Assembly (NCBI RefSeq): GCF_017591425.1
Contig: NW_024467120.1
Location: 10,044,001 to 10,108,000 of the forward strand
DNA from: Ochotona curzoniae
Lineage: Eukaryota; Chordata; Mammalia; Lagomorpha; Ochotonidae
DNA: 64,000 nt
Direction of reading: 5' to 3'
Below the pieces are notes generated by a model, which saw only the letters and a list, made by a program, of their open reading frames with translations, did not search any database and had not been told where the DNA came from. Position numbers and translations under genes: made by a program. Positions 55,330-64,000 of this stretch are shown piece by piece (position 1 is the first letter of the stretch; every line of letters starts with the position of its first letter).

Positions 55330-56530
55330 TGCTCAAACAAATGAAGCTGGAAGCAACATAATACCCAATTTTAAAGCACACTACAAAGCTATAACATTGA
55401 AACAGTATCTTTCTGGCATAAAAGCCAATATCTAGACAAATAGAACAGAATAGAGAGCCTTGAAGTTACTTCATATACATACAGTCAACTGATTTTTTAC
55501 AAAAATGACCAGACCAAATACTGGAGTAAAAATAATCCCTTAAACCAATAGTACTGGCAAAACTGATGCATATGTCAAAGAATGAAATATAAATTTATAC
55601 TTCTTATCGCATACAAAAATCAACACAAGGTGGATCAAAGACCTGTAACTCTGAAGTTTCTCGAACAAAAGCCAGGGGAAACACTCCACAACATTGATAC
55701 AGGTGACAGTTTCTTACGTTAAAACCCCTAAAGCACTAGCAATAAAAACAAAACTAAACAAACAGGATTACATCAAACTCAGAAGTCTTTACACAGAAAA
55801 AATAAGTGATTTTTTTAAAAGATTTTTCTTTTCCATAACACATTTTCTTAGGTTGAGGGATTTCCCCTTCCACCCTCCTCCCCAATGTTTTTCCCATGTT
55901 ATTACAATAGCATAGTCCCTTGGCAACTATTTGAGTAAAATGAAGAAAATACATTTGCGAGCTACCTAGACAACACAGTATTCATATCCACAGTATATCA
56001 GTATTTTTTTTAAACGCACCAAAAACAACCAATCCAGTTAAGAAACAGGTAAAGGTCCTCAACTGACAGCTCTCAAACGAAGAACTACAATATCCTACAA
56101 ATACATAGAAAAAAAAGCTTGACATCGCTAGCTGCCAGGGAAATGCAAATCAAAGCCACAATGATAGTCCACCTCACCCCTGTCAAATGCCTAAACTCCA
56201 AACACAGAGTGACAGATGCTGGTAAGGATGTAAGGATGTGAGGGGACACTCACTCACTGTTGGTGGGAATGCAAATTAGTGCAGCAACTGTGGAAAACAG
56301 TATGGAGATTTCTTTGAAAACTAGAAATAGACTTGTCACATGATCCAGCAATCCCACTTCTGGACATAGGACCAACATACAAGAACATGGTGTATCAAAG
56401 AGACAGCTGTACCGGCATGTTAATAGCAGCATTGTTCACAATAGCCAAAACATGGAATCAAGAAGATATCGTTATCACAAGAATGGATAAAAACATGCGG
56501 TGTATATACATAATAGAAATGTTACAGATT
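55330..56530 (+). repeat. LINE-1 ORF2 fragment, 5'-truncated, interrupted by a small antisense L1 piece
   Basis: Restarts further upstream in ORF2 than the preceding fragment: 'aatgaagctggaagcaaca', 'ctacaaagctataacattga', 'aacacaaggtggatcaaaga', then after 55936 'cagctctcaaacgaagaact', 'aaatgcaaatcaaagccaca', 'tgttggtgggaatgcaaatt' and 'gatccagcaatcccacttct'. It ends near 'gaatggataaaaacatg'. Frames are broken. Confidence 0.93.
55813..55935 (-). repeat. Antisense L1 3' UTR piece inside L1 ORF2
   Basis: 'ttccataacacattttctta', 'ggttgagggatttccccttc' and 'ttattacaatagcatagtcc' match the start of the antisense L1 at 51380 ('gctcagggatttccccttcc', 'tgatggcatagtcctt'). ORF2 sequence lies on both sides. 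Confidence 0.8.
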
Positions 56531-56534
56531 ACAG

Positions 56535-56605
56535 CAAGAAGGAGGAGGAAGGGCGGGAAAGAAAGAAAGAGAGAGAGAGAAAGAAAACAAAAGAAAGAAA
56601 AACAG
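56535..56605 (+). repeat. Purine (GAAA/GA)n microsatellite
   Basis: Imperfect gaaag and gaga units at the end of the L1 fragment. Confidence 0.88.
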
Positions 56606-56904
56606 CTAATAATATTCAAGATATGTAAAGACCTTCAATAACAAAGTAAAGTACAATATTGATCATCTAGACATAAGTAGCTGGAAAATGTGAAATGACA
56701 ATATACAGGAAACACAAAGTCAGGAAACACAGTCTCACCAAGAATGAAAGGAACAAGGTAAATAAAAACACACTAGCTTTGTCCAGAAATCTTTCAGATG
56801 TTATTTAAAACTAATAACAAGTGTTGACAAGAATGTGAGGTACACACGCAATATAAGATGGTATAAGTTGGTACAAGTTAAAAAAAAAAAAATCTGGTGT
56901 ATTT
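56606..56904. other. No clear feature
   Basis: AT-rich. 'gtgttgacaagaatgtgagg' near 56822 hints at another L1 scrap, but it is too short to call. Confidence 0.3.
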
Positions 56905-57184
56905 TTTTTTACAACTTAGAAGGCAAATAGAGCTCTCCCACCTGCTAGCTCAGCCCTCAACTGCCCCAGCAACAGCAGGGACCTGGCAAAGGCAGCACGC
57001 AGTACTTGACCTGGATCTCCTAGGTAGATGTTAGGGACACATGTATTATGCCAACATCTGCTGCCTCCCAGGGCATTCAGTGACAGGAAGGTGGATCAGA
57101 AACAGAGCAAGGACTCAAACCCAGGTATTCCATATTGACAAACAGGTGTCTCAAGCAACACCTTAACCACTTATGCCAACATTT
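56905..57184 (-). repeat. Old CSINE, antisense
   Basis: A T-run, then 'gcctcccagggcattcagtg', 'caaggactcaaacccaggta', 'ttccatattgacaaacaggt' and 'caccttaaccacttatgcca' follow the complement of an older lagomorph SINE subfamily. Confidence 0.7.
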
Positions 57185-57470
57185 TGAAAGACAAATTGAC
57201 AGTATCTATCAAAACAAAAATATAAATTCCCTCCAACCTGCAATCTCATTTTAATACCACAAAAAAATGCTCACATAAAGTATAATACACAAATTAGGTA
57301 TACAAAAAGTTAAGTATATATGAAGAATGCAAGAAGTTAAATAGACATTGAAGTGGAGCATACAAGATTTCTATTAAAGCATTAATGATAACAGTAAAAA
57401 ATTGAGAGCCTGTGATTAGGCTAAACCATAATGAAATACCATGCAAATGTGAAAAATAAAGTGATTTCAA
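57185..57470 (+). repeat. Old LINE-1 3' ORF2 fragment
   Basis: 'attgacagtatctatcaaaa', 'ttccctccaacctgcaatct', 'taatgataacagtaaaaaat' and 'taccatgcaaatgtgaaaaa' follow an old L1M 3' end. Confidence 0.6.
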
Positions 57471-57784
57471 GGTGGTAAGAAAGGGATATACATGAGTCTC
57501 ACTTATTCACTGTGCTGATAAAGCCAGGGTCAGAGAACACACAGAAAATGCCACCATTTTAATCCTGGGGCTAAGCAAGCAGGAGTGAATACACCCTGGT
57601 CGATGACCACTGATCCACTAAGACCTTCAGGGATTCGCATCACGCATCTGAGCACAGTGGAACTCAAGTGCTGCTTGAACTTTAATTTCAGCAGGGCTAA
57701 CGCAAGGAGACAACACAAAGCACAGATGCTTAGCAAGACCCTCTCCCAGCTGCCCATTAAGGCAGAAATGGCAGCAGTAATTTC
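57471..57784. other. No feature recognised
   Basis: Nothing assignable. Confidence 0.35.
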
Positions 57785-57900
57785 ATACGTGTTTAGTACT
57801 TAAGAGTTTATAAAGTACTTTCACATGGAATTTAATACTCTTTAACAGTTCCTTGGGTTATCATTCTCATCCTCACCATATGAGGAGAAAATCTCCAGAG
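57785..57900 (+). repeat. MIR SINE remnant
   Basis: 'tataaagtactttcacatgg', 'ggttatcattctcatcctca' and 'catatgaggagaaaatc' parallel the MIR core (aagcactttcaca, tattatccccat, gatgaggaaac). Confidence 0.6.
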
Positions 57901-59564
57901 GAGTTCAATGAAAAAGTGAAAGCAACTCTTTATAAGCAGAAAAGAGACCCTAATATGGTATAGTCTCTTATCCCAGTTCATCACACCTAGCCCCCTAAAA
58001 AAAAGTACATAATAAAAACTTAACATGTATTTGGGAGTAAGAGGATGCATTAAAATGATCAGTGTACCCCAGCTTTTCCATTTCCGGGCTCCACCAACCC
58101 TCTCATTTCCAAGAATACCACAATCAGGAGGTGACCAACGTAAGATGTCAAGAAGAGAAGCCAGCAATGGAGCCACCAGTCCCTGACCACGTGGCATCTA
58201 AGCGTGCGGACACCTGAGAAGTGTTGTGCATCAGGCCCATCTTTATGTATTGGCTCTGACCTTTAGGACTTTGGCAGATGGGGCCAAACAACACAGTTCT
58301 GAATCTCCGTATCCACACCTGTAAGCAAAGAGGCCAGTGGTTGCCAACGATCAGGGATCTGAATCACTCAAAAACTGCAGGCAAAGAACTTCGCAGCACA
58401 GCAACTAAGGTCTCATGAGCACTATGTAGTTTGATATTAGTTACTTGATCAGACCTGGAAGACTATTTTGAAAGTGTATGACCACAGGAAGTCTAACAGA
58501 GAACATAATGAGTGTGTGTGGGTGTAGGTGAGTGGGTGAGCAGGTGGGTGGAGTGGGTGCACATGTACGCACGCGTGTGAATTCAGATGTGTGCAAGTTT
58601 AGTGTGTCTTTAGGTAACTGGGAAAACTGAGTCCTGAAGAGAGGTGGCTCATCATTTTTAGAACAGAGAAGAGCTCATTTCAAGAAATGCTTCGGGGAGT
58701 GGAGCTTTTGAACTGTGTTTTTTCCTTTTCGGAAACCTTAAAGACAACCGAAGTCTGGTTCCAGACAGGATGAAGCCATCCCAGTCACCAGACCCTAGCC
58801 CTAGCAGCTTTCTAATACCTTCTCATACAGCGGCTGCTCCCATGGGTCCTGAAGGAAGACAGAGTTCTCACTAGGAGCCTGCTATTCAATCATTCACTCT
58901 CCTACACTGTGATGCTTTGTTACCTGAGGACTACAACAAACGAAAAGTGATGCCACAATTTGTCCTGTCTGTCCCAATCACGTCCATTTAGCAAATGCAT
59001 CTATGCCAATATGGGACCAAACCATCTGTCCTTCATGTTGGAGATGCCTCCTTTAGCATTTGGGATGTGAGCCCATAATCAACATTGGTGAGATGAAAAG
59101 GAAACAGCGTTCTGTTACCTGGCTAGCCTCCCATGTGACAGTTCACAGCCCAGTGGTTAACAGGGCAGCAGAATCACAAGCACTCAGCCCTGCCTTCCTG
59201 TCTCACAGAGCCCAGCCTGAGCCTTCCTTCCCAATAGAACCATCTGACGCAAGATCTGAAGAAATGCTGGGGGAATGACACAGAATAGGAAGAAAGACTT
59301 CAGAACCATTTTATACCTCATTAGCTCCATACTGGCCTCACCCCTTTAAAAATGTAGGGACACAGTTTCCCTGGCTGAGCTACTCCAGCTTTGTGCTTCT
59401 TTCCAGAAGAAATGAAACAGCGGGTGAGGTATAACCCCTGTGCATCTGCCTATGACTGGCCTGGCAGGGCCTGTGCTGGTTGGTGGGACCGATCTTCCCT
59501 CCTATGGTTGGCACAGCTTGGATATGAGATCAGCGCTCGTCTGCCTATTTTAATCATATATATT
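57901..59564. other. Unassigned, with GT-rich tract at 58506-58610
   Basis: The interval 58506-58610 is rich in gtgtg/ggtg words with 'acgcacgcgtgtg'. 58335-58385 ('ccagtggttgccaacgatca') weakly recalls a MER5-type end. No coding signal. Confidence 0.4.
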
Positions 59565-59870
59565 TTTTTATGTTGAGATGTAGAGAGACAGAAAGAAAGA
59601 AAAATACAGGGAGCTCCTTTTCACTCACTCACTTGCCAAAAGCCTGCAATAGCCACGGCTCAGCCAAGGCCAAAGCTGGAGCTGACAACTCAGTCCATAC
59701 TTCCCTTGTACATGGCCGGGACTCAATCAGCCGAGGCATCACCTTTGCCTCCCAGGACGCATATTAGCAAGAAGCTGAATGTGGAAGCCAGAGCCTGCAG
59801 TTAAACCCCTCCAGAGGTGGAACAAAGGAGTCTTGAATACGAGACTAAATGCCTGCTCCCCCATCTGCCC
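59565..59870 (-). repeat. Old CSINE, antisense
   Basis: 'gtagagagacagaaagaaag', 'cctgcaatagccacggctca', 'ggccgggactcaatcagccg', 'gcatcacctttgcctcccag' and 'attagcaagaagctgaat' follow the complement of an older lagomorph SINE subfamily. Confidence 0.65.
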
Positions 59871-59914
59871 ATTTCAAAGTACTAGAAATACTGGGACTCA
59901 GAACACTTAGAGGT

Positions 59915-59929
59915 AATACAGCCATCAGG
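59915..59929. repeat. Target site duplication, left (SINE with 3' transduction)
   Basis: 'aatacagccatcagg' pairs with 'aatacagacatcagg' at 60337-60351 (14 of 15 identical). Confidence 0.85.
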
Positions 59930-60336
59930 GGGCCTGGCGGTGTGGCCTAGCAGCTAAAGTCCTCGCCTTGAACACGCCAGGATCCCATACGGGCACCGGT
60001 TCTAATCCCGGCAGCTCCACTTCCCATCCAGCTCCCTGCTTGTGGTCTGGGACAGCAGCCGAGGATGGCCCAAAGCTTTGGGATCCTGCACCTATGTGGG
60101 AGACCCAGAAGTTTCTGGATCCTGGCTTCGGATGGCATAGCATCTGCAATTGTGCTCACTTGGAGAGTGAATCATCGGACAGAAGATCTTCCTCTCTGTC
60201 TCTCCTCCTCTCTGTATATCTGACTTTGTAATAAAATAAATAAATCTTAAAAAAAAAAAAAAGAGGCATCTGATGGTGAAGAAAGGTATAGTTTCACAAA
60301 CACACAACCACTTAAAAAAAAAAAAAGAAAGAAAGA
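59930..60336 (+). repeat. CSINE carrying a 3' transduced segment
   Basis: The SINE (59930-60262) has 'gggcctggcggtgtggccta', 'ggttctaatcccggcagctc', 'gggacagcagccgaggatgg', 'ctgactttgtaataaaataa' and a first A-run. About 51 bases of unrelated sequence (60263-60313) follow, then a second A-rich tail (60314-60336). The target duplications enclose all of it, so the whole unit inserted as one. Confidence 0.9.
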
Positions 60337-60351
60337 AATACAGACATCAGG
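60337..60351. repeat. Target site duplication, right (SINE with 3' transduction)
   Basis: One mismatch to 59915-59929. It follows the second A-tail, not the first. Confidence 0.85.
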
Positions 60352-60721
60352 TGAACGGTGGGAAAGATTGCTTATAAGCAGCTTAGGTAAAAGAAAAAGT
60401 GTGTGGTCCCTTCCCATTAGTCCCCGATAAAGGGCCAGCAAACAAATGTCTGCTTCATTCTGCCAACATATGTGGGTCCCAAATGAAAATAGAAGAAAAT
60501 GCTTATAAGATTGGGACCCTGAGGAGCTTATAAATCTGATGTCAAAAATAGACACATAAAAACATCTTTGCAATATATTAAAATAAGTCCAAGACCAGTA
60601 GAGGCTCAAGGGTTGAAAGAGTTTAGTAGGGTTCTTAGCCCACTCTGGAGCAGAAGACACTATAAGGAAAAATAGCCTTATGGTTCCTTGCCCATCATTA
60701 CCATTAAGTTAGAACGTGTGC
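60352..60721. other. No feature recognised
   Basis: Nothing assignable. The minus-strand frame 60247-60660 begins in SINE tail sequence and is spurious. Confidence 0.35.
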
Positions 60722-60887
60722 CTGGTGAACAGCATTGGCACAGAGCTTACCATGCTGTCACTTCAGACACCTGTACCCCATATTAAAAAGCCTGGGACCA
60801 AATCATTACCTCTGCCTCTCCTGCTAATGTGCCTGGGAGGTAGCAAATGATGATTCAAGTACTCCCTGGCACCCATGTTGGATATTT

Positions 60888-60897
60888 GTATAGAATT
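60888..60897. repeat. Target site duplication, left (nested SINE)
   Basis: 'gtatagaatt' pairs with 'gtacagaatt' at 61216-61225. Confidence 0.8.
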
Positions 60898-60898
60898 G

Positions 60899-61215
60899 TG
60901 TTTTTAAAGATTTATTTATTATATTGAAGAGTCAGATATACAGAGAGGAAGAGCTTCCATTCACTGATTCACTCCCCAAGTGGCCACAACAGCCAAAGTT
61001 AAGCTGATCCAAAGCTAAGAGCTTGGAGCCTCTTCCAGGTCTCCTATGTGGGTGCAGGGTCCCAAGGCTTTGGGCCATCTTCCACTGCTTTCTCAGGACA
61101 CAAGCAGGGAGCTGGATGGCAAGCTGGGGCTGCTGGGACACGAACCATTGCCCATATGGGATCCCGGTGCACGCAAGGTGAGGACTTCAGGAGCTAGGCT
61201 ACCATGCCAGGCCCC
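60899..61215 (-). repeat. CSINE, antisense, nested in an older SINE
   Basis: Complement of the SINE: 'aaagatttatttattatatt', 'gattcactccccaagtggcc', 'gggtcccaaggctttgggcc', 'gcccatatgggatcccggtg' and 'ctaccatgccaggcccc'. Confidence 0.94.
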
Positions 61216-61225
61216 GTACAGAATT
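61216..61225. repeat. Target site duplication, right (nested SINE)
   Basis: One mismatch to the left copy. Confidence 0.8.
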
Positions 61226-61372
61226 CTTGACTCCTGGATTCTACCTAGCCCAGCTCTGGCAGTCGTAGGTATTTGGAAAGGATCAAAGATATCTCTGTCT
61301 CTCTCTATATATATAACTGCATCTATATTTATGTTCTCCTTTTCAAATAAAAAATATTTTAAAAATAAAACA

Positions 61373-62429
61373 AAATCTATAACAATTAATGTGCATACCT
61401 GCCAAAGGCTTGGTCCCAGACCACACTGTGCAATAGAGAAGAGGGCTGATCTGGGCCCTTGGGCACACTGAATGGCAGAACACACTCTCCTGCAGGCCAG
61501 GACTAGCAGTGCCAACAATTCAAGCCATGTTCTCAGGCCTAGGTTCGGTGCAGTTGGGGTGGAACTGGCACAGGCCCAGGGTTAAAATCTGAGCCTCTTT
61601 GCTTCCCCTATTTCTCTCCTAAGGATGGTCTGTCCACTCACTTCAGTGTCTTCTTTGACAACATAGTAGAGTCATTACAACTTTGTAAAATTATTTGGCT
61701 TCAATTACTTCCAATGTTTATAACACATATCCTGTTCCAAGAATGCAGAATTAAAGCAAGTACAAAGCTTAGGAGCCTCAAACATGGCATTCCTTTCCTG
61801 AATGGGCTGTTAGTATTGTCAAGCTCTTGGCTTAGAGCATCCCTAGGATTTACAATGAGTCCAGTCATATTCCCTTCCTATCCCTTCACTTTCTCACCCA
61901 TTCCCTGCACTTTCCAATCCCCAGCACCATGAGGTCAGAGCACAGAGACATCAGAGTTACAGTCAGACTGGATCCCAGGCTCCCCTCAACCCCAGCCCTT
62001 ATCTTCATATACAGCAAAGCACAGTCTCTTCTCAGTTCCCAAGGGCAGATTCTTGATAAGAGGATGTGCATGACACTACAACACGATCTGCTTAATGGTT
62101 CCCCCCAACATAAAGAACTTTGAAATATTATCTGGGATTATTTAATCCCAGACTAATTCTTCTCAAACTTAGAATATTAAAATCAGTTATCAAGTATATA
62201 TTCTTATTCTATCATCGCTCCTATCATTCTTTCTTGTTTGATATATTTGCATGGATTTTTGTAATAGACCAGGAGCTGTGAGATTCAGCAACACAATTTA
62301 CTTATTTTTGCATCTTCCCAGCATGATCCTGTGAATTACAAGTTTAATATAGCCAGCACTTTTTGAAATACATTTCTGAAGGCTTGATCTGGGTCTCTTC
62401 AGCCTGAGAGTGGAGAAAGAGAATGAAAC
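61373..62429. other. No feature recognised
   Basis: Unique-looking sequence. No supported gene. Confidence 0.35.
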
Positions 62430-62555
62430 ATGGAAAGAGAAATACAGGTCAGTATCTCTGTAGGATATGGTATCAGAATAGGCTATGGAATATTTCCCAG
62501 GCAAGGTGACTTTTGAAATGAGCCTTAAAAGATGCTAGTTAAGTCACCAACTGGG
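62430..62555 (-). repeat. L2-like remnant (low confidence)
   Basis: 'cttttgaaatgagccttaaa' and 'agatgctagttaag' resemble the complement of an L2 segment. Confidence 0.35.
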
Positions 62556-63125
62556 AAACTGAGACAATAGAGGGACTAGCATAAGATGATATCACACACA
62601 ATTTCGGAAAAATCTAACTTAGTGTAGCTGGAGCACACAGCAAGTAAAGCACCTATGGGACCTGCAAAACATTGCAAGGAGTTTCTTTACATCAACCCTT
62701 CAACAAGAATGAGTATAGTCACGTTACTGTTCTTTACTCTGAATTCAACCAATCCTCCACTCACTTGCCACACATCAGCATCTATAGGCCACAGGGTACT
62801 TTGTCACATTACAGTAGATGATGCATTGCTTCGGAGTTGCAATCTAGATGCTTTATGCCACTTTCCTTAGCCCTGATCTTTTGGAATAATGTTGAGACTA
62901 CATCTTCAGTTCCTTAATATCTTTTCATAAAATCTGCACAAATATTTTCTAACACTATTGTTTATTTACTGTTTTTGGAATTAAGCTATGCTCATCTAAA
63001 ATGAGATGATTCTAGAAGATAACAGTGAATGGGGGTTGGGGTGATAACAGCAAAACAAGGAGACCTGGGTGGGAAAATATGTTTGCAAGGAAGGGAATAA
63101 ATTGAACTGAGAAGAAAGGATGATT
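62556..63125. other. No feature recognised
   Basis: Nothing assignable. Confidence 0.35.
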
Positions 63126-63431
63126 GGCTCAGCACAATGGCTCAATGGTTGCAAGTATCAGGATCCCACATAGGTGCCAGTTCAAATCCTAGATGTTCTA
63201 CTTCCCTGCCAGCTCCCTGCTTGTGGCCTAGGAAAGCAATAGAGGATGGCTCAAAGTCTTGGGACCCTGTACCCACATGGAGAATCTGGAAGAAGCTCCT
63301 GACTCCTAGCTTCAGATCAGATCAGCTCTGGCTATTGCAGCCATTTGAACTAGCGGATGGAAGATCTTTGTCTCTCTGCTCCTTAAATCAGAGCTGCCTT
63401 CCCAATACAAATAAATCTTTTTTAAAAAAAG
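63126..63431 (+). repeat. CSINE
   Basis: 'ggctcagcacaatggctcaa', 'caggatcccacataggtgcc', 'gctccctgcttgtggcctag', 'ggctcaaagtcttgggaccc' and 'ccttcccaatacaaataaat', with an A tail. 'gatgatt' occurs on both sides and may be part of the target duplication. Confidence 0.9.
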
Positions 63432-64000
63432 ATGATTAACTCAAGGATGGCAAAAAGACATACAATCTTGAGTCTAGAAGGGTTGAATATTCTAGGCTTC
63501 TAGAGATCTCCATTAGGGACATCTGAATAAGGGTGATGGACTGTATTTGTGCATTTATTACAATGTGAAGATTCTCAGCAGCATACAGCAACATCACTTT
63601 GACTCATATTTGACTTGGCAACTGCGGGTCTATTTAAATATTGGCAAAGATGTGGCCTAGAGCCCATACGCTGAGCCATCTGGCAGAAGTTGTGATGAGA
63701 GCTGCAGCCAGTGAACTAGTTCCACAGTACTGGGCATATGGATGTTTCATTAATTTTTGGTTAATGAGGTTGATAGACTTCAAGATATAAAAATTCATCA
63801 TATCCTTTCTTCTCTATATTCTGAGTACAGTGTCCAAGTCCTGGACCTCTAAAGTCAAAGGACCTGCCTAACTGGCCATGTTCACTCTTCTCAACTTGCC
63901 AAACTCATGACACTACTTGTAAATCACACTTGTTCTCCAAATTCACTGCTTCCTGGCAGATAAAATATTCCTCCCCCAAGTTGCATTTCTCCATGATGGC
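63432..64000. other. No feature recognised
   Basis: AT-rich sequence to the window end. No gene or repeat called. Confidence 0.35.

Larger units (their letters stand above)
60722..61372 (+). repeat. Old CSINE split by a nested younger CSINE
   Basis: Left part 60722-60898 ('ggcacagagcttaccatgct', 'gctaatgtgcctgggaggta', 'caagtactccctggcaccca') and right part 61226-61372 ('gactcctggattctacctag', 'ggtatttggaaaggatcaa', 'ttttcaaataaaaaatattt') join into one old SINE once the insertion at 60899-61215 is removed. Confidence 0.72.

Noticed and set aside
59930..60000. tRNA gene suggested by A- and B-box-like words in SINE heads
   Set aside because: The head is tRNA-derived but cannot fold as a complete tRNA and is followed by the SINE body; the same applies to all other copies.
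61046..61518. Overlapping 141-codon frames on both strands
   Set aside because: They run through the nested SINE and the older SINE tail; repeat-derived.

Overview
The window is mammalian nuclear DNA with no protein-coding gene that I can support. The open frames are short, and the longest ones (about 140-170 codons) lie in, or antisense to, interspersed repeats. The repeats point to a lagomorph. At least 27 copies of a tRNA-derived SINE with a head like 'ggcctggcacagtggc', a 'ggatcccatatgggc' core and an 'aataaataaatctt' tail match the C-repeat (CSINE) family of rabbits and pikas. The youngest copies, with tails such as 'tctgactttgtaataaaa', look more like pika (Ochotona) than rabbit. This is a family-level recognition from memory, not a database result.

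Layout: 1-8 kb holds an L1 ORF2 piece joined to a SINE tail, a SINE-headed copy of a 3-kb unclassified retroposon, a MER5A-like DNA transposon and a MaLR LTR. 8-22 kb is SINE-rich and contains an old L1 cut by a SINE, followed by an L1 with an inverted 5' part. 22-28 kb has L2-like remnants, two MLT1 LTR/internal junctions in tandem and CA microsatellites. 28-39 kb is repeat-poor, apart from two L1 3' pieces, MIR/L2 relics and one weak exon-like frame near 36.4 kb. 39.9-43.0 kb is a 3.06-kb retroposon with target-site duplications and a degenerate G-rich tandem array. 43-51 kb has SINEs, MIRs, an old L1 and an unclassified block. 51.4-53.3 kb holds a truncated L1 next to a 1.2-kb, gene-less class II endogenous retrovirus on the minus strand. 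53-64 kb has L2, stacked L1 fragments and SINEs, including one that carries a 3' transduction.

The most notable objects are: (a) the short ERV2-type element, with a perfect Lys-tRNA primer site, three tandem copies of its leader and five 30-bp repeats beside the polypurine tract; (b) the composite 3-kb retroposon and its SINE-headed relative; and (c) several records of unusual retrotransposition (3' transduction, template-switch-like chimeras, 5' inversion). By my reading, recognisable repeats cover somewhat more than a third of the window. The rest looks like ordinary unannotated intergenic or intronic sequence.
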